Assembly: GCF_000599985.1 (NCBI RefSeq)
Contig: NZ_CP007445.1
Coordinates: 310,001 to 374,000 of the forward strand
DNA length: 64,000 nucleotides
Reading direction: 5' to 3'
Source of the DNA: Gilliamella apicola
Lineage (GTDB): Bacteria > Pseudomonadota > Gammaproteobacteria > Enterobacterales > Orbaceae
In this document: positions 26,221 through 38,050 of the stretch, piece by piece
How positions within the stretch are numbered: position 1 is the stretch's first letter
How the letters are laid out: every line of letters begins with the position of its first letter
Position numbers and translations under genes: made by a program
The notes under the pieces: generated by a model
Database searches by the model: none
Told to the model about the DNA's origin: nothing
What the model saw: the letters and a program-made list of their open reading frames with translations, nothing else

Positions 26221-26288
26221 TATTTCCTCTCTTTCCTTCAAAGTATGATCGATATTTACTATGATTCGAAATTATAATCTGTTAAAAA

Positions 26289-26954
26289 TTAGATAGCTTT
26301 ATTTAACTCTTTTACACCAGTACTACATCCAACTAATGCAATATCTGCCCCTCTATTGGCAAATAATCCAACGGTTACCACACCTGCAATATTATTAATA
26401 CGATGTTCTAATTCTAAGGGATTTGTGATGAGAAGATCATGCACATCTAAAATAACATTGCCATTATCGGTTACTACACCTTGTCGATATATTGGCTTAC
26501 CACCAAGTTTGAATAATTCGCGGGCAACATAGGAACGAGCCATCGGAATCACTTCTATAGGTAATGGAAATTTTCCTAATACATCGACAACCTTTGATTC
26601 ATCGACAATACATATAAACTGTTTAGCAAGTGCTGATACTATTTTTTCTCGTGTTAAAGCGGCTCCACCACCTTTTATCATTTGTAATTGTTGATTGATT
26701 TCGTCAGCTCCATCAACATATACATCTAAACTATCAATATCATTACAGTCTAGTACTGGAATACCATAGCTTTTCAATTTTTGTGTCGATGCTTCGGAAC
26801 TTGAAACAGTGCCTTTTATTTGATCTTTGATTGTCGCTAGCGCATCAATAAAATGAGATGCAGTAGAACCTGTTCCGACTCCTACATATGAATCTGGTTT
26901 GATGTATTTTAAGGCTGACCAGCCTACAGCTTTTTTTAATTCGTCTTGTGTCAT
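26289..26954 (-). CDS. rpiA: Ribose-5-phosphate isomerase A
   Basis: Interconverts ribose-5-phosphate and ribulose-5-phosphate in the pentose phosphate pathway. The 221-residue protein matches Rpi[61 protein letters not shown]. The start at 26954 ([12 protein letters not shown]) equals the E. coli start. The upstream ATG at 26966 has no room for a ribosome site. serA follows on the same strand and argP is divergent, as in E. coli. Confidence 0.95.
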   Translation of the reverse strand: MTQDELKKAVGWSALKYIKPDSYVGVGTGSTASHFIDALATIKDQIKGTVSSSEASTQKLKSYGIPVLDCNDIDSLDVYVDGADEINQQLQMIKGGGAALTREKIVSALAKQFICIVDESKVVDVLGKFPLPIEVIPMARSYVARELFKLGGKPIYRQGVVTDNGNVILDVHDLLITNPLELEHRINNIAGVVTVGLFANRGADIALVGCSTGVKELNKAI

Positions 26955-27160
26955 GTTATCATCCAATTTTTAGAATACTTTTTCTTAAAAAAATAAAATT
27001 TTAAAAGAAAAATTATTAAAGATATGGCATAGTACCCAATTGGAAAGCAAAAATCATTAGTATTTTAATAAATATATTAATTTTCGATATATCAAAAGTT
27101 TTTTCAATATTAAAGTAGCTTGAATATCCAAGCAATGATCAAATCATTAGTAAAGAGATT

Positions 27161-28066
27161 ATGAAGCGTCCAGATTATAGAGCATTACAAGCATTAGATG
27201 CAGTGATAAAAGAACGGGGATTTGAACGTGCAGCTGATAAATTGTGCATCACACAACCAGCCGTATCGCAACGTATCAAACAATTAGAAAGCTTTTTTGG
27301 TCAACAGTTATTAGTTAGAACTATACCACCGAAAGCTACCAAGCAAGGAGAGCATCTTCTAGGATTATTGCATCAAGTTGAATTATTGGAACAGCAATGG
27401 TTAGGTGATAATGAACAAAACACGACACCATTGTCGTTATCTATTGCAATTAATGCTGACTCTTTAGCAACATGGCTTTTACCTGCTTTAAAACCAGTGT
27501 TGGAAAAAAATATTCTTCGTTTTGATATTCAAGTAAGGGATGAAGAACATACTTTAGAACTACTGCGTTTAGGTACGGTAGTTGCGGCAATCAGTATCCA
27601 ACCCAATCCATTACCTGGTTGTTTATCTGATTTATTAGGGGCGCTTGACTATATTTTTGTGGCATCTCCTGAATTTGCTAAAAAATACTTTCCTAATGGT
27701 GTCACCCGATCTTCGCTTTTAAAAGCGCCTGCGGTAGCGTTTGACCACTTGGATGATATGCATCAAGCTTTTTTACAAGAAAACTTTAATCTAACGCCTG
27801 GCAGTGTAATTTGTCATATTACTAGTTCATCAGAGGCTTTTGTTCAGCTTGCTAAGCAAGGCTCTGCCTGCTGTATGATACCGATGTTACAAGTTGAACA
27901 AGAATTAAAAAATGGCGAATTAGTAAATCTGACTGAAGGTCTATACCAAAGACGAATGCTTTATTGGCATCGGTTTGCACCTGAAAGTAGTGTAATGCAA
28001 AATATTTCTGAGACTTTAATTCGTTATGCCCAACGTTCCTTATCACAGCCACAAGATAGGAAGTAA
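27161..28066 (+). CDS. argP: LysR-family regulator ArgP
   Basis: A 301-residue LysR-type regulator with an N-terminal helix-turn-helix ([36 protein letters not shown]) and a ligand-binding domain matching ArgP ([62 protein letters not shown]). ArgP senses lysine and arginine and activates argO and others in E. coli. It lies divergent from rpiA, the E. coli order. Confidence 0.93.
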   Translation: MKRPDYRALQALDAVIKERGFERAADKLCITQPAVSQRIKQLESFFGQQLLVRTIPPKATKQGEHLLGLLHQVELLEQQWLGDNEQNTTPLSLSIAINADSLATWLLPALKPVLEKNILRFDIQVRDEEHTLELLRLGTVVAAISIQPNPLPGCLSDLLGALDYIFVASPEFAKKYFPNGVTRSSLLKAPAVAFDHLDDMHQAFLQENFNLTPGSVICHITSSSEAFVQLAKQGSACCMIPMLQVEQELKNGELVNLTEGLYQRRMLYWHRFAPESSVMQNISETLIRYAQRSLSQPQDRK

Positions 28067-28154
28067 TAAATAAAATTCAATGTTTTATACTGAAACGTAG
28101 TGTTAACCTGAAACTTTTTTACAAAGTGCAATAACCACTTATAGAGCAGATAAT

Positions 28155-29228
28155 ATGAGTCAATTAAAAAATGATCGTTATTTACGCGCATTACAGTGTT
28201 TACCTGTTGATTACACCCCTATTTGGATGATGCGACAAGCTGGACGTTATCTGCCTGAATATCGACAATTACGAGCTAAAGCTAATGATTTTATGACGAT
28301 GTGTCAAACACCAGAATTGGCGTGTGAAGTAACTTTACAACCTTTGCGTCGATTTGATCTTGATGCAGCGATTATTTTTTCGGATATATTAACCATTCCC
28401 GATGCAATGGGACTTGGATTATATTTTGAAGTAGGTGAAGGCCCCAAATTTGCTAAATCAATATCTCAATTATCTGATATTGAAAAATTACCCATTCCCG
28501 ATCCACAGTTATCTCTTGGCTATGTAATGGATGCGATCCGTTTGACTAAAAAAGAGCTAAATGGAAAAGTTCCTTTAATTGGTTTTTCTGGTAGTCCTTG
28601 GACGTTAGCTACTTATATGATTGAAGGTGGTAGCAGTAAATCCTTTACTAAAATAAAAAAGATGCTTTATAGTCATCCCGAAGCTCTGCATCTATTACTT
28701 GAAAAATTGGCGACGAGTGTTGCTTTATATTTAAACGCGCAAATTGAAGCAGGAGCTCAATCAATTATGATATTTGATACTTGGGGTGGCGTTTTAAGTC
28801 ATCAAAGTTATCAAACATTTTCTCTAAACTATATGCAATTAATATTATCAAATTTAAAACGAGGTAATAAAACTCAGAATGTTACCTCATATGTGCCTGT
28901 TACTTTTTTTACCAAAGGTGGCGGATTGTGGTTAGATAGTATAATTAACACTGGCTGTGATGCTATTGGTGTTGATTGGACAGTTAATTTGAGTGATATT
29001 CGACAAAAAGGTAAAGTTGCTGTGCAAGGTAATTTGGATCCTTCAATTTTATATGCTGATAGACAAACAATAGAATCTAATGTTGATGCTGTTCTTAAAG
29101 AATATGGTACAAATAATGGTCATATTTTTAATTTAGGGCACGGTATTCATCAAGATACTCCAGTAGAACATGTACAATCTTTAATTGAGGCTGTACATCA
29201 ACGCTCCAAAAGGTTTCATCATGATTAA
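28155..29228 (+). CDS. hemE: Uroporphyrinogen decarboxylase
   Basis: Converts uroporphyrinogen III to coproporphyrinogen III in haem synthesis. The 357-residue protein has the signatures [16 protein letters not shown] near residue 20, [16 protein letters not shown], and [17 protein letters not shown]. Its last 8 bp overlap the start of the next gene, so the two are coupled. Confidence 0.96.
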   Translation: MSQLKNDRYLRALQCLPVDYTPIWMMRQAGRYLPEYRQLRAKANDFMTMCQTPELACEVTLQPLRRFDLDAAIIFSDILTIPDAMGLGLYFEVGEGPKFAKSISQLSDIEKLPIPDPQLSLGYVMDAIRLTKKELNGKVPLIGFSGSPWTLATYMIEGGSSKSFTKIKKMLYSHPEALHLLLEKLATSVALYLNAQIEAGAQSIMIFDTWGGVLSHQSYQTFSLNYMQLILSNLKRGNKTQNVTSYVPVTFFTKGGGLWLDSIINTGCDAIGVDWTVNLSDIRQKGKVAVQGNLDPSILYADRQTIESNVDAVLKEYGTNNGHIFNLGHGIHQDTPVEHVQSLIEAVHQRSKRFHHD

Positions 29229-29814
29229 AAATCCAGTTCAGTTAAGAATCGAAAAATTAGCATTATGGCAACAACGTTTATTTATGCTTTGTTTGTGTGA
29301 GAGAATGTATCCAAATTTTGTCTTTTATGCAAAACAGCAGCAAAATGACGAAGATGCTAAAAGTTATAAGAAGATACTTGATCTGATGTGGGAATCATTA
29401 TTAGTTGAGAACGTAAAAATTAATTTTGATTTACAGTTGGAAAAGTTAGAAGTAATTATTCCTATTATCACCGAAGATAGTCCTTATATTATTTACCCTG
29501 CTATTGATGCATGTCAGGCATTAAGTGAGGTTTTACACTCATATTTAACCGGTGAAGTAACCGAACACGCAGCAAAAGTGAGTAGTATATCGGCAACAAC
29601 CGTTGCAGAATTTGAAATGACAAAATCGAATATTGTTCTAAGTGAAGATGAACAACAAACTTTACCTAGCGTGATCGATGAATTTGATTTTCAATGGGAA
29701 ATATTTCGAATATTACGAGATGAAAATAACGATATGATTGACTTAATAAAAGGTTTAAAAGCTGATATTCGAGAGTCTGCAATAAGTAATATTGGTGTTT
29801 TTTTGAGCGATTAA
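29221..29814 (+). CDS. yjaG: YjaG family protein (DUF416)
   Basis: A 197-residue cytoplasmic protein of unknown function that resembles E. coli YjaG over its length ([77 protein letters not shown]). I place the start at ATG 29221, overlapping the hemE stop, because this gives the YjaG N-terminus. The longer frame would intrude on hemE. The E. coli order is hemE-nfi-yjaG-hupA, and nfi is missing here. Confidence 0.88.
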   Translation: MIKNPVQLRIEKLALWQQRLFMLCLCERMYPNFVFYAKQQQNDEDAKSYKKILDLMWESLLVENVKINFDLQLEKLEVIIPIITEDSPYIIYPAIDACQALSEVLHSYLTGEVTEHAAKVSSISATTVAEFEMTKSNIVLSEDEQQTLPSVIDEFDFQWEIFRILRDENNDMIDLIKGLKADIRESAISNIGVFLSD

Positions 29815-29988
29815 GCTTTTAAATGCGTCATTTTTTTATTTTTTACCAAATTTTTCTTTAACATTAGAAGAATATAGACTACATTTAATAGCAATGTAAT
29901 CTGAAGTTGTTTACAGAAGCAAAGTTGACTTTCGACATTGCTTATAATGTTAACTTTAACAATAAAATAATTATGTAAGGATATTTCC

Positions 29989-30261
29989 ATGAATAAAACA
30001 GAACTTGTCGATGCTATTGCTAGCAAAGCAGATATTACAAAAGTTGCTGCAAAAACAGCTCTAGAAGCAACATTAGCCGCTATTACTGAATCATTAAAAG
30101 CTGGTGAGCCAGTGCAACTAGTTGGTTTTGGTACATTCAAAGTTAATGATCGAAAAGCTCGCGTTGGTCGTAATCCAAAAACTGGTAAAGAAATCAAAAT
30201 TGCCGCAAGTAAAGTACCCGCATTTGTATCAGGTAAAAGCTTAAAAGAAGCAATCAAATAA
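29989..30261 (+). CDS. hupA: HU alpha nucleoid protein
   Basis: A 90-residue [67 protein letters not shown] with the DNA-binding arm, and a C-terminal KSLKEAIK. It bends and compacts DNA as a dimer. Placement after yjaG supports hupA over hupB. A TATAAT hexamer lies at 29943-29948. Confidence 0.95.
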   Translation: MNKTELVDAIASKADITKVAAKTALEATLAAITESLKAGEPVQLVGFGTFKVNDRKARVGRNPKTGKEIKIAASKVPAFVSGKSLKEAIK

Positions 30262-30306
30262 GTTTGTTTTTCTTCCTATTTTTATTATATTGAAGATATG
30301 TACTTT

Positions 30307-30340
30307 TGGTCATGAGACGTTGTCTTATGACCAGGTTTTT
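30307..30340 (+). terminator. hupA terminator
   Basis: TGGTCATGAGAC (30307-30318) pairs with GTCTTATGACCA (30322-30333) with one G-U pair, followed by GGTTTTT. Confidence 0.85.
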
Positions 30341-30406
30341 AACTTGTCTAATTACTTTTTTACATACTGCGATTTGTTAGAAAATAAAAGCCGATACAAG
30401 CCAAAC

Positions 30407-30892
30407 TTAAGATTTTATCTCTACAAATTTTGCGTTTAATACTTTAGCTAAGTCTTGTGGGATGAGTTCTATCTCTAAACCTCTTCTTCCTCCCGAGATA
30501 AACATTTTTTTTAGTTGATCTGCACTTGAATCAATAAGTGTCGGTAATTGCTTTTTTTGGCCTAATGGACTAATGCCACCCACTAAATAACCTGTGATTT
30601 TTTGAGCTAAATTAGGATCTGCTAAATCAACTTTTTTGCAGTTCAGTGCTTTAGCTACTTTTTTAAGATCTAAATGATTATCAACTGGTAATACACATAC
30701 TGCTAACGTTTTATCGTTACCATTTAAACTCACTACTAATGTTTTAAACACTTGTGCAGGAACTACATTTAAATTAGGATCGAGTTTATTTATTGCTTCT
30801 TGTCCATAATGTGTGTCGTTAGGATCATGCTCATATTGGTGAATTTTAAATATGATATTTAACTTTTTAAGAAGTTTAATCGCAGGTGTCAT
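30407..30892 (-). CDS. ybaK: Cys-tRNA(Pro) deacylase YbaK
   Basis: A 161-residue YbaK-family editing protein that removes cysteine wrongly attached to tRNA(Pro). Marks are [40 protein letters not shown], and [22 protein letters not shown] with the catalytic Lys region. ProS in this window has the insertion-type length, and YbaK acts on its cysteine errors. Confidence 0.93.
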   Translation of the reverse strand: MTPAIKLLKKLNIIFKIHQYEHDPNDTHYGQEAINKLDPNLNVVPAQVFKTLVVSLNGNDKTLAVCVLPVDNHLDLKKVAKALNCKKVDLADPNLAQKITGYLVGGISPLGQKKQLPTLIDSSADQLKKMFISGGRRGLEIELIPQDLAKVLNAKFVEIKS

Positions 30893-30988
30893 AGTGAGAT
30901 GTCTACTATAATTAAATAAAATAGGTTAATAATTGAATTTTTTCTACCCCATTAACATTTATTAATGAGGTAGAAAAAATGATTATTT

Positions 30989-31792
30989 TTAAATAATTAA
31001 ATTGTTATTTTGCTGTGGTGGTTCAAAAGTTGATTTATTACTTATTAATAGCATATTCAAGCGATAAAAGAAACAAATTGTAAAAACATTTAAGATTGTT
31101 ATTATTGTTGGATAAATAACAGATAAAAAGATATTATTGTTTGCGCCACTAAGAAGCGAAATGATTACAACTATAAGTAAATATATTAACATCATCGGAA
31201 GAGCAAAACGCCAATGGGTTAATGTTGATCTGTTACATTCAGCAAATTTTTCGAAAAAACTTTTAGTTGTTGGTTGAGTAATTAATCCACAAAAATTATA
31301 GTAAAGTGCATTAAAAAATATAGCAAACACAAGTGCGACGATTGCAAATAGTAAAATGGTTAGCTCCTTTGGAATAATGATTCCCAAAACCATAAATATT
31401 AATATCCCCATTAGAAAAATTACTGGCAATATGATTAAGAAAATCAGCTGAAAACCAATTATATTTAGTGCATTGGGTAGAATTCGAGAGAATACTGTAT
31501 TTGTATTAAGATAATCATTGATAGAGTAGTTATAAATTACGGCAATTAAAATCGCATCAATTATCATAAATAACACTGATTTAATTATTACCATTTTTAA
31601 TAAAAGTGGAAATCCGCTTGGATTACCTGCTTGAAGTAATTGAGTAATAATTGCTATATCAAAAGTATTTTTTAAAAGTAATGAAGCGACTAAATTTAAT
31701 AAAAAACTGATTAGCGCGATTGGCCAAAACCGATTTCGAATAAAATTAGCGGTCTGACTAAAAACTATGGAAAAAGAGACTTCTGTTTTCAT
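30989..31792 (-). CDS. yciC: YciC-like multi-pass inner membrane protein (UPF0259)
   Basis: A 267-residue protein with about six hydrophobic segments and a polar C-terminal tail of about 20 residues. It resembles the YciC family in its N-terminus (FSQTANFIRNRFWPIALISFL), in a central helix pair, and in the late RSTLTHWRFALPMMLIYLL segment. Function is unknown. It is encoded after glyS on the same strand. Confidence 0.6.
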   Translation of the reverse strand: MKTEVSFSIVFSQTANFIRNRFWPIALISFLLNLVASLLLKNTFDIAIITQLLQAGNPSGFPLLLKMVIIKSVLFMIIDAILIAVIYNYSINDYLNTNTVFSRILPNALNIIGFQLIFLIILPVIFLMGILIFMVLGIIIPKELTILLFAIVALVFAIFFNALYYNFCGLITQPTTKSFFEKFAECNRSTLTHWRFALPMMLIYLLIVVIISLLSGANNNIFLSVIYPTIITILNVFTICFFYRLNMLLISNKSTFEPPQQNNNLII

Positions 31793-31816
31793 GTTTATAT
31801 TCTTACCTTATTAGTA

Positions 31817-31844
31817 TTAGTGGTAACCGTAAAGCTACCACTAA
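31817..31844 (-). terminator. Hairpin after glyS
   Basis: TTAGTGGTA (31817-31825) pairs perfectly with TACCACTAA (31836-31844), 22 bp past the glyS stop. No T run follows, so read-through to yciC is likely. Confidence 0.5.
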
Positions 31845-31865
31845 ATATAATTAACAAAAGAGATA

Positions 31866-33932
31866 CTATTGTAAAAGTGAAATATCAGCAACTTTTAAAA
31901 ATAAATTTTGTAGTTTTTTCAAAAGAGCTAGACGATTAAGTTTGATCTGCTCATCATCGACCATCACCATGACATTTTCAAAGAAAGCATCAATCGGTGT
32001 TTTAAGTGCTGCTAATTCAACTAAAGCCTCTTGATAACGTCCATCGTTAAAATAAGGTGCTAATTTATCCGTTAATATCAATACTTGTTTGGCTAATTCT
32101 CCTTCAGCACCATCTACCAATAGGGCAGCATTAACATGTTCAGAAATAACGCTATCGGTTTTAGACAAAATATTAGAAACACGCTTATTGGCTTCCGCTA
32201 ATGATGATGCTTCTGATAGTGTTCTAAAATGAGTTACCGCCTTAACTCTTGCATCAAAATCGGCAGGTTTCGTCGGATTAAGTGCTAATACAGCTTGAAT
32301 GGTATCAATAGTAAAACCTTGCTCTTGGTACCAAGCACGGAATCGACCTTGCATAAAGCTAACAATATCTTCGATAACATTTTTATTAGTTAACTTATCG
32401 CCATATAGTGATACTGCATAAGTTGACAAGTCGGCTAAATCTAATGGTAACGCTTTTTCAACAATAATACGTAGGACACCAATAGCTGCACGACGTAACG
32501 CAAATGGATCTTTATCCCCCTTAGGATGTTGGCCAATACCAAAAATACCTGCTAACGTATCCATTTTTTCGGCAATTGAGACCGCGCATGATACATAAGT
32601 GCTTGGCAATTCATCACCAGCAAAGCGAGGTTTGTATTGTTCTTCAATAGCTGTTGCAACTTCAACACTTTCTCCATCTTTAAGTGCTAAATAGCGACCC
32701 ATAATACCTTGCGTTTCAGGGAACTCGAAGACAGTATTTGTCACTAAATCACATTTAGTCAGTTTACCAGCGCGCTTTGCTTGCTCAACATTAGTACCAA
32801 TTTTATCAGCAATAAAACCAGACAATGCTTCTAAACGTAATACTTTATCCTTCACCGTTCCCAATTGTTGTTGAAATAGAACAGTTTCAAGACGTGGCAA
32901 ACGTTCTTCTAAACGTTGTTTTAAATCAGTTTGATAAAAGAATTCAGCATCAGCTAAACGAGGGCGTACCACCTTTTCATTACCTGAAATCACAACTTGT
33001 GGGTCTTTTGATTCAATATTTGCCACAAAAATAAAATTTGGTAGCAATTTGCCTTGCTTATCATAAACTGGAAAGTATTTTTGATCACCTTTCATGGTAT
33101 AAACTAGTGATTCGGCAGGTACAGCTAGAAAGCGTTCTTCAAATTTAGCTGTTAATACAACTGGCCATTCAACTAAAGAAGAGACTTCCTCAAGTAAACT
33201 GTCGGTTAAATCAGCTTTACCATTAAGTTTGGTTGCCGCGTCTTGCGCTTGTTGTTTGATGATAGCTTTACGTTTATCATAATCCGCAATGACGTTACCT
33301 CGTTGCTCTAAAATATCTGGGTATTGATCTGCGTTATCAATAGTAAATTCTTGCTCACCCATAAAGCGATGACCACGAATTACTCGATTAGATTCAATAT
33401 CTAAAATAGTGCCAGGAACTAAATCTTCACCATAAAGCATTGTTACAGTATGACTAGGTCGAATAAATTCAACTTGACGAGCCGCCCAACGCATTGGTTT
33501 AGGAATGGGTAATTTGCTTAATGCGTTTTTTACCATATCACACAATAAATTAACGACAGGCTGACCTTTTTGATTTTGCGTGTAACTAAGCCATTCACCC
33601 TTATCTGTTTGAATGCGCTGAGCCTGATCTATGCTAATACCACATCCGCGCGCCCATCCTTCGGCTGCTTTGGTTGGATTGCCATTTGCATCAAATGCAG
33701 CGCTTAACGCTGGGCCACGTTTAACGATTTGGCTATCTGGCTGTGTATCATTTAAATTCAATACTTTTAATGCTAACCGACGAGGCGATGCATACCAAAG
33801 CACTTCACCATGTTCTAATTTGGCATTATCAAGTTGTTCAATAAAATTAGCTGCAAAACTTTCAGCCAATGTTCGGAGTGATTTTGGAGGTAACTCTTCA
33901 GTACCAATTTCCACTAAAAATGTTTTTTGCAT
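31866..33932 (-). CDS. glyS: Glycyl-tRNA synthetase beta subunit
   Basis: The 688-residue beta subunit of the alpha2-beta2 GlyRS. It starts [26 protein letters not shown], the family N-terminus, at ATG 33932. The frame's earlier start at 34016 would overlap gly[19 protein letters not shown] and [15 protein letters not shown] are typical, with a C-terminal anticodon-binding domain. It follows glyQ after 13 bp. Confidence 0.96.
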   Translation of the reverse strand: MQKTFLVEIGTEELPPKSLRTLAESFAANFIEQLDNAKLEHGEVLWYASPRRLALKVLNLNDTQPDSQIVKRGPALSAAFDANGNPTKAAEGWARGCGISIDQAQRIQTDKGEWLSYTQNQKGQPVVNLLCDMVKNALSKLPIPKPMRWAARQVEFIRPSHTVTMLYGEDLVPGTILDIESNRVIRGHRFMGEQEFTIDNADQYPDILEQRGNVIADYDKRKAIIKQQAQDAATKLNGKADLTDSLLEEVSSLVEWPVVLTAKFEERFLAVPAESLVYTMKGDQKYFPVYDKQGKLLPNFIFVANIESKDPQVVISGNEKVVRPRLADAEFFYQTDLKQRLEERLPRLETVLFQQQLGTVKDKVLRLEALSGFIADKIGTNVEQAKRAGKLTKCDLVTNTVFEFPETQGIMGRYLALKDGESVEVATAIEEQYKPRFAGDELPSTYVSCAVSIAEKMDTLAGIFGIGQHPKGDKDPFALRRAAIGVLRIIVEKALPLDLADLSTYAVSLYGDKLTNKNVIEDIVSFMQGRFRAWYQEQGFTIDTIQAVLALNPTKPADFDARVKAVTHFRTLSEASSLAEANKRVSNILSKTDSVISEHVNAALLVDGAEGELAKQVLILTDKLAPYFNDGRYQEALVELAALKTPIDAFFENVMVMVDDEQIKLNRLALLKKLQNLFLKVADISLLQ

Positions 33933-33945
33933 AATCTTTAAATTC

Positions 33946-34878
33946 CTACTTTGCTGCGCTTTGGTTAGAACGTGAATTTTGGCACATAGGGAAGCCAAGA
34001 GCTTCGCGTGATGCATAGTATGCTTCGGCCACCATTTTAGTTAATGTTCTGATACGTAAAATATATCGCTGTCTTTCAGTAACAGAAATTGCTTTACGAG
34101 CGTCCAGTAAATTAAAACAGTGAGCCGCTTTTAAAATACGTTCATAAGCCGGTAATGGCAGTGGTTTTTCAAGTTCAAGTAAAAATTTAGCTTCTTTTTC
34201 ATGTTGTTCAAAGCAGTAAAATAAAAATTCGGTATTGGCATATTCAAAATTATAAGTTGATTGTTCAACTTCATTTTGATGAAACACATCACCATAAGTT
34301 GTTTTACCAAAGGCGCCGTCACTCCACACTAAATCGTATACGCTATCCACACCTTGAATATACATGGCAAGTCGTTCAAGACCATAAGTGATCTCACCTG
34401 TAACAGGTTTACACTCAAGTCCTCCAACTTGTTGAAAATAAGTGAATTGGGTGACTTCCATACCATTTAACCAAACTTCCCAACCTAGTCCCCATGCACC
34501 TAAAGTAGGATTTTCCCAATTATCTTCAACAAAACGAATATCATTAATCGTTGGGTCAAGCCCTAATTCTTTTAATGAACCTAAATATAACTCTTGAATA
34601 TTGTCAGGAGAAGGTTTTAAAATAACTTGAAATTGATAATAATGTTGTAGCCTGTTTGGGTTTTCGCCATAGCGACCATCGGTAGGGCGACGCGAAGGTT
34701 GCACATAAGCAGCATTAATTGGCTCAGGACCAAGTGCTCGTAAGCAAGTCATAGGGTGTGATGTGCCTGCGCCAACTTCCATATCTAATGGTTGAATCAT
34801 TGTACAACCTTGATTAGCCCAGTAATCTTGTAACGTTAGTATTAACCCTTGAAAGGTTTTGACATTAAACTTTTGCAT
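33946..34878 (-). CDS. glyQ: Glycyl-tRNA synthetase alpha subunit
   Basis: The 310-residue catalytic alpha subunit (class IIc). Shown by [66 protein letters not shown] and [21 protein letters not shown]. It charges tRNA(Gly) together with GlyS and is the first gene of the pair. Confidence 0.97.
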   Translation of the reverse strand: MQKFNVKTFQGLILTLQDYWANQGCTMIQPLDMEVGAGTSHPMTCLRALGPEPINAAYVQPSRRPTDGRYGENPNRLQHYYQFQVILKPSPDNIQELYLGSLKELGLDPTINDIRFVEDNWENPTLGAWGLGWEVWLNGMEVTQFTYFQQVGGLECKPVTGEITYGLERLAMYIQGVDSVYDLVWSDGAFGKTTYGDVFHQNEVEQSTYNFEYANTEFLFYCFEQHEKEAKFLLELEKPLPLPAYERILKAAHCFNLLDARKAISVTERQRYILRIRTLTKMVAEAYYASREALGFPMCQNSRSNQSAAK

Positions 34879-35087
34879 GATGTTATCTTTATGGTTGAAT
34901 TGATTTTTTGGTAATTTAAATAGTTTTGTATTTTATACTTTTTATCAGTGCTTGTGAAATGCCTAATATACTATATGCTGCAATTATTCTTAAACCCGCT
35001 GAGATGGTATACATTTTGCATATTTAGTTATTTGTATGTATAGTGGTTTATCATTTACGTTTGATAATAAATCCTTATTACAACTCT

Positions 35088-36299
35088 ATGGCTATTTATC
35101 AAAAGTTTCTTATCCCTATTTTAATTGGCTTAATGCATGCCAACTTTTTGTATGCGATTGATGACAATCAAAAATTACAAAATTTGCGCCAGTCAATTAA
35201 AGAACAAGAAATTCGGTTAGCTGAACAGAAAAAGGAAAGGACACAATTAGTTAGTGATCTCAAACAACAAGAAACAGAGATAGCCAAACTGCTGGCTTCA
35301 ATTGAGAAAAATAGTGCTACACTGAATAAACTTAATAAGGAAATCTCTCAGTTAATCAAGCAAATTGATGATTTAAACATTAAACAACAGCAGCAAAGAC
35401 GCGCATTAGCTAAGCAGCTTGAAACGGCTTTTAAACTGGGTAAGAACACCGGCTTTGAGCTTATTTTTGCTAGTGAACAAAGTGAACGCAATGAGCGCCT
35501 AATCACCTATTTTGGTTATATTAATGATGCCAGAGAACAACATATTAATGCCCTGCGTGAAACGCAATTGCAACTTAACGAAAAAAAATTAGCTTTACAA
35601 AAAAAGCAGGTTTCTCAACAGACGTTACAAACAAAGCAGAAGCAGGAGCAGGTTGGACTTGAAAAAAATCGCCAAGATAGAAAAAAAACGATTACCTCAT
35701 TAGAATCATCCATGCAAGTTAATCAACAAAAACTGGCTCAATTGCATGAAAATGAGGCAAAACTACAAGCAAAAATTGCTGAAGCAGAGAGAGAAAGCCG
35801 ACGTATAGCAGAGGAAGAAGCAAGACAAGCAAAAAAAATTCAAGCAAAACAAAAAAATAATAATTATACTTTAAGCTCAGAAGAGCGAGCCCTCATGGCT
35901 CGAGTTAGTGGTATTGGTAAACCTAAACGCCAATTTAATTGGCCAGTAAGTGGATCTGTCTTACATCAATTTGGCGAATCATTACAAGGTGAACTGTATT
36001 GGAAAGGGATGGTTATCAATGCTAAAGATGGTACACAAGTAAAAGCGATAACTGATGGACGCGTAATATTAGCAAGCTGGTTACAAGGTTATGGTTTTGT
36101 TGTTGCAATTGATCATGGTAAAGGTGATATGAGTTTGTATGGGTATAATCAAAGAGTGCTTGTGGCAGTCGGTGATAAAATTTATAGTGGTCAACCCATT
36201 GCGTTAGTGGGCTCAAGTGGCGGACAAAATAGTTCAGGATTATATTTTGAAATTCGTCGAGATGGAAAAGCTTTAAATCCTAGTGGATGGTTAAAATAG
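35088..36299 (+). CDS. envC: Murein hydrolase activator EnvC
   Basis: A 403-residue periplasmic protein. A signal peptide (IPILIGLMHANFLYA, cleavage near residue 23) is followed by long coiled coils (about residues 25-250, rich in Glu, Gln and Lys) and a C-terminal LytM/M23 domain. Zinc ligands of the LytM site are lost (WKGMVINA, SLYGYN, LYFEIR), as in EnvC, which activates amidases AmiA and AmiB at the septum instead of cutting itself. I use ATG 35088 over the GTG at 35043 because it begins at the signal peptide. No strong ribosome site is seen. Confidence 0.88.
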   Translation: MAIYQKFLIPILIGLMHANFLYAIDDNQKLQNLRQSIKEQEIRLAEQKKERTQLVSDLKQQETEIAKLLASIEKNSATLNKLNKEISQLIKQIDDLNIKQQQQRRALAKQLETAFKLGKNTGFELIFASEQSERNERLITYFGYINDAREQHINALRETQLQLNEKKLALQKKQVSQQTLQTKQKQEQVGLEKNRQDRKKTITSLESSMQVNQQKLAQLHENEAKLQAKIAEAERESRRIAEEEARQAKKIQAKQKNNNYTLSSEERALMARVSGIGKPKRQFNWPVSGSVLHQFGESLQGELYWKGMVINAKDGTQVKAITDGRVILASWLQGYGFVVAIDHGKGDMSLYGYNQRVLVAVGDKIYSGQPIALVGSSGGQNSSGLYFEIRRDGKALNPSGWLK

Positions 36300-37117
36300 T
36301 GGTTCGTTTACTCATTTCAATGGCCATTGGTCTATTATTACAAACAAGCAATGTATGGGCAGCAGAGTTAGCAATAGTTATTGATGATTTTGGCTATAGA
36401 CAACATAATGAAGAGCAAATTATTAAACTTTCACCTAATATTACGGTGGCGGTGTTGCCTAATTCTCCAAATGCACATCATATTGCCAATATCGCTCATG
36501 AGCATGGTAATGATGTGATGATTCACTTACCAATGGCTCCGTTTGGTAAGCAGCCGTTAGAAAAAGATACGTTGTATCCTTATATGGAAGAAGAAGAAGT
36601 TGATCGTATTGTAACCAATGCGGTAGCGCTTGTACCTTATGCAATTGGAGTTAATAACCACATGGGCAGCTTAATGACATCCAGCCAAATTGGAATGGAA
36701 AATGTTATGAAAGCGCTAAGTTATCACTCAATGTTTTTTTTAGATAGTAAAACCGTCGGAAAAACAGCCGTCAGAGAAGCGGCAAGTCTTTATGATATTC
36801 CAGTTGTAGAACGAGATGTATTTTTAGACGATAAGCAAAATGAGGCTGTTATCAGTCAACAATTCGATTTAGCTATCAGAGTTGCACGTAAAAATGGTTC
36901 TGCCATTGCGATTGGGCATCCACATCCACAGACGCTCAATGTGCTTAAACACAAATTGGCTAACTTACCGTCTGATATTGAATTAATCAAAATCAGTCAA
37001 CTTGTAACTCCTTTAACAACAGAATCTAAGCCGAAAGTAACATTAAAATATATTTTGGAGCACTGCATAAATCAATTAGAAGATGCATGGAATTTTAATA
37101 ATAATCTAAATAAATAA
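36287..37117 (+). CDS. yibQ: Divergent polysaccharide deacetylase YibQ
   Basis: A 276-residue secreted protein with a signal peptide (LLISMAIGLLLQTSNVWA). It has the YibQ pattern: ELAIVIDDFGYRQHNEEQII, VAVLPNSPNAHHIANIAHEHGNDVMIHLPMAP, GVNNHMGSLMTS and AIAIGHPHPQTL. The family has a deacetylase fold of unknown substrate. Its start overlaps the envC end by 13 bp, and envC-yibQ are also adjacent in E. coli, so they are probably co-translated. Confidence 0.9.
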   Translation: MVKIVVRLLISMAIGLLLQTSNVWAAELAIVIDDFGYRQHNEEQIIKLSPNITVAVLPNSPNAHHIANIAHEHGNDVMIHLPMAPFGKQPLEKDTLYPYMEEEEVDRIVTNAVALVPYAIGVNNHMGSLMTSSQIGMENVMKALSYHSMFFLDSKTVGKTAVREAASLYDIPVVERDVFLDDKQNEAVISQQFDLAIRVARKNGSAIAIGHPHPQTLNVLKHKLANLPSDIELIKISQLVTPLTTESKPKVTLKYILEHCINQLEDAWNFNNNLNK

Positions 37118-37966
37118 TTATTTTTTTTCTAATGTTCTATGGCGAATTTGTATTTGTTTATTTTGTGTTTTAAAAAATTCAGCTAATTGCTCTGCAATGA
37201 ACACAGAACGGTGTTGTCCTCCTGTACAGCCAATAGCGATAGTTAAATAACTGCGATTATTTTTCTCCAACATTGGCAACCATTGTTGCAAATAATTAGC
37301 TGTTTGATAGATAAAATTAGTTACTTCGTCTTGTTTTGATAGATAATTTATTACAGGCTCATCTAATCCTGTCAAGGGTCTTAAATTGATATCCCAATGA
37401 GGATTAGGTAAAAAACGGACATCAAACACAAAATCGGCATCAACAGGCAAACCGTGTTTAAACCCAAATGATTCAAAAATCATAGTTAATTCACGCTCTT
37501 TTTTACCTAAAATACGCGCTCTTAAAATATCAGATAATTGGTGAACGGAAAGATTATCTGTATTAATAACCAAACTGGCATGCGATTTTAATGACTCTAA
37601 ATAATTTTCTTCAAGATCGATTGCTTCTTCAAGTGAATGCTTTTGATTGGCTAAAGGGTGTACTCGTCTTGTTTCACTATAACGACGGATAAGAGTGTTA
37701 CGGCTACAGTCTAAGAAAATAATTTCAGGCGTTACTGATTCAGGAAGTTTTTGCAGTATATCATGATCAAATTCAAAGTTGATAGGTAAATTACGAATAT
37801 CAATACTAACAGCGACAGGGGTATTATTGTTTTTTAATGCATCGGCTAATTGTGGTAATAAAGCGACAGGAATATTATCAACACAATAAAATCCCATATC
37901 CTCTAGCGCTCGTAATGCAATTGATTTACCAGAACCAGAACGACCACTTACTATCATCAGAATCAA
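37118..37966 (-). CDS. rapZ: RNase adapter protein RapZ
   Basis: The 282-residue protein has a Walker A GRSGSGKS at residues 8-15, [16 protein letters not shown], and the RapZ C-terminal domain with [13 protein letters not shown] and [19 protein letters not shown]. RapZ binds glucosamine-6-phosphate and directs GlmZ to RNase E. It is normally in the rpoN-hpf-ptsN-rapZ-npr group; none of those genes lies next to it here. Its stop abuts that of the convergent yibQ with no gap. Confidence 0.95.
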   Translation of the reverse strand: MILMIVSGRSGSGKSIALRALEDMGFYCVDNIPVALLPQLADALKNNNTPVAVSIDIRNLPINFEFDHDILQKLPESVTPEIIFLDCSRNTLIRRYSETRRVHPLANQKHSLEEAIDLEENYLESLKSHASLVINTDNLSVHQLSDILRARILGKKERELTMIFESFGFKHGLPVDADFVFDVRFLPNPHWDINLRPLTGLDEPVINYLSKQDEVTNFIYQTANYLQQWLPMLEKNNRSYLTIAIGCTGGQHRSVFIAEQLAEFFKTQNKQIQIRHRTLEKK

Positions 37967-38050
37967 AATTTAAACTCCATTATTGATGGTTTATGTAAGT
38001 ATATACTGTTTGTTTGTAAAGATACAATTTTGTAAATATATGATACTGGT

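Noticed and set aside
24979..26241. Longer serA start at 26241
   Set aside because: Adds seven residues not seen in SerA, and the ATG at 26220 has a better placed GAGG.
31866..34016. Longer glyS start at 34016
   Set aside because: Would overlap glyQ by 71 bp; ATG 33932 gives the family N-terminus.
35043..35087. GTG start for envC
   Set aside because: Would add 15 polar residues before the signal peptide; ATG 35088 begins a normal signal sequence.
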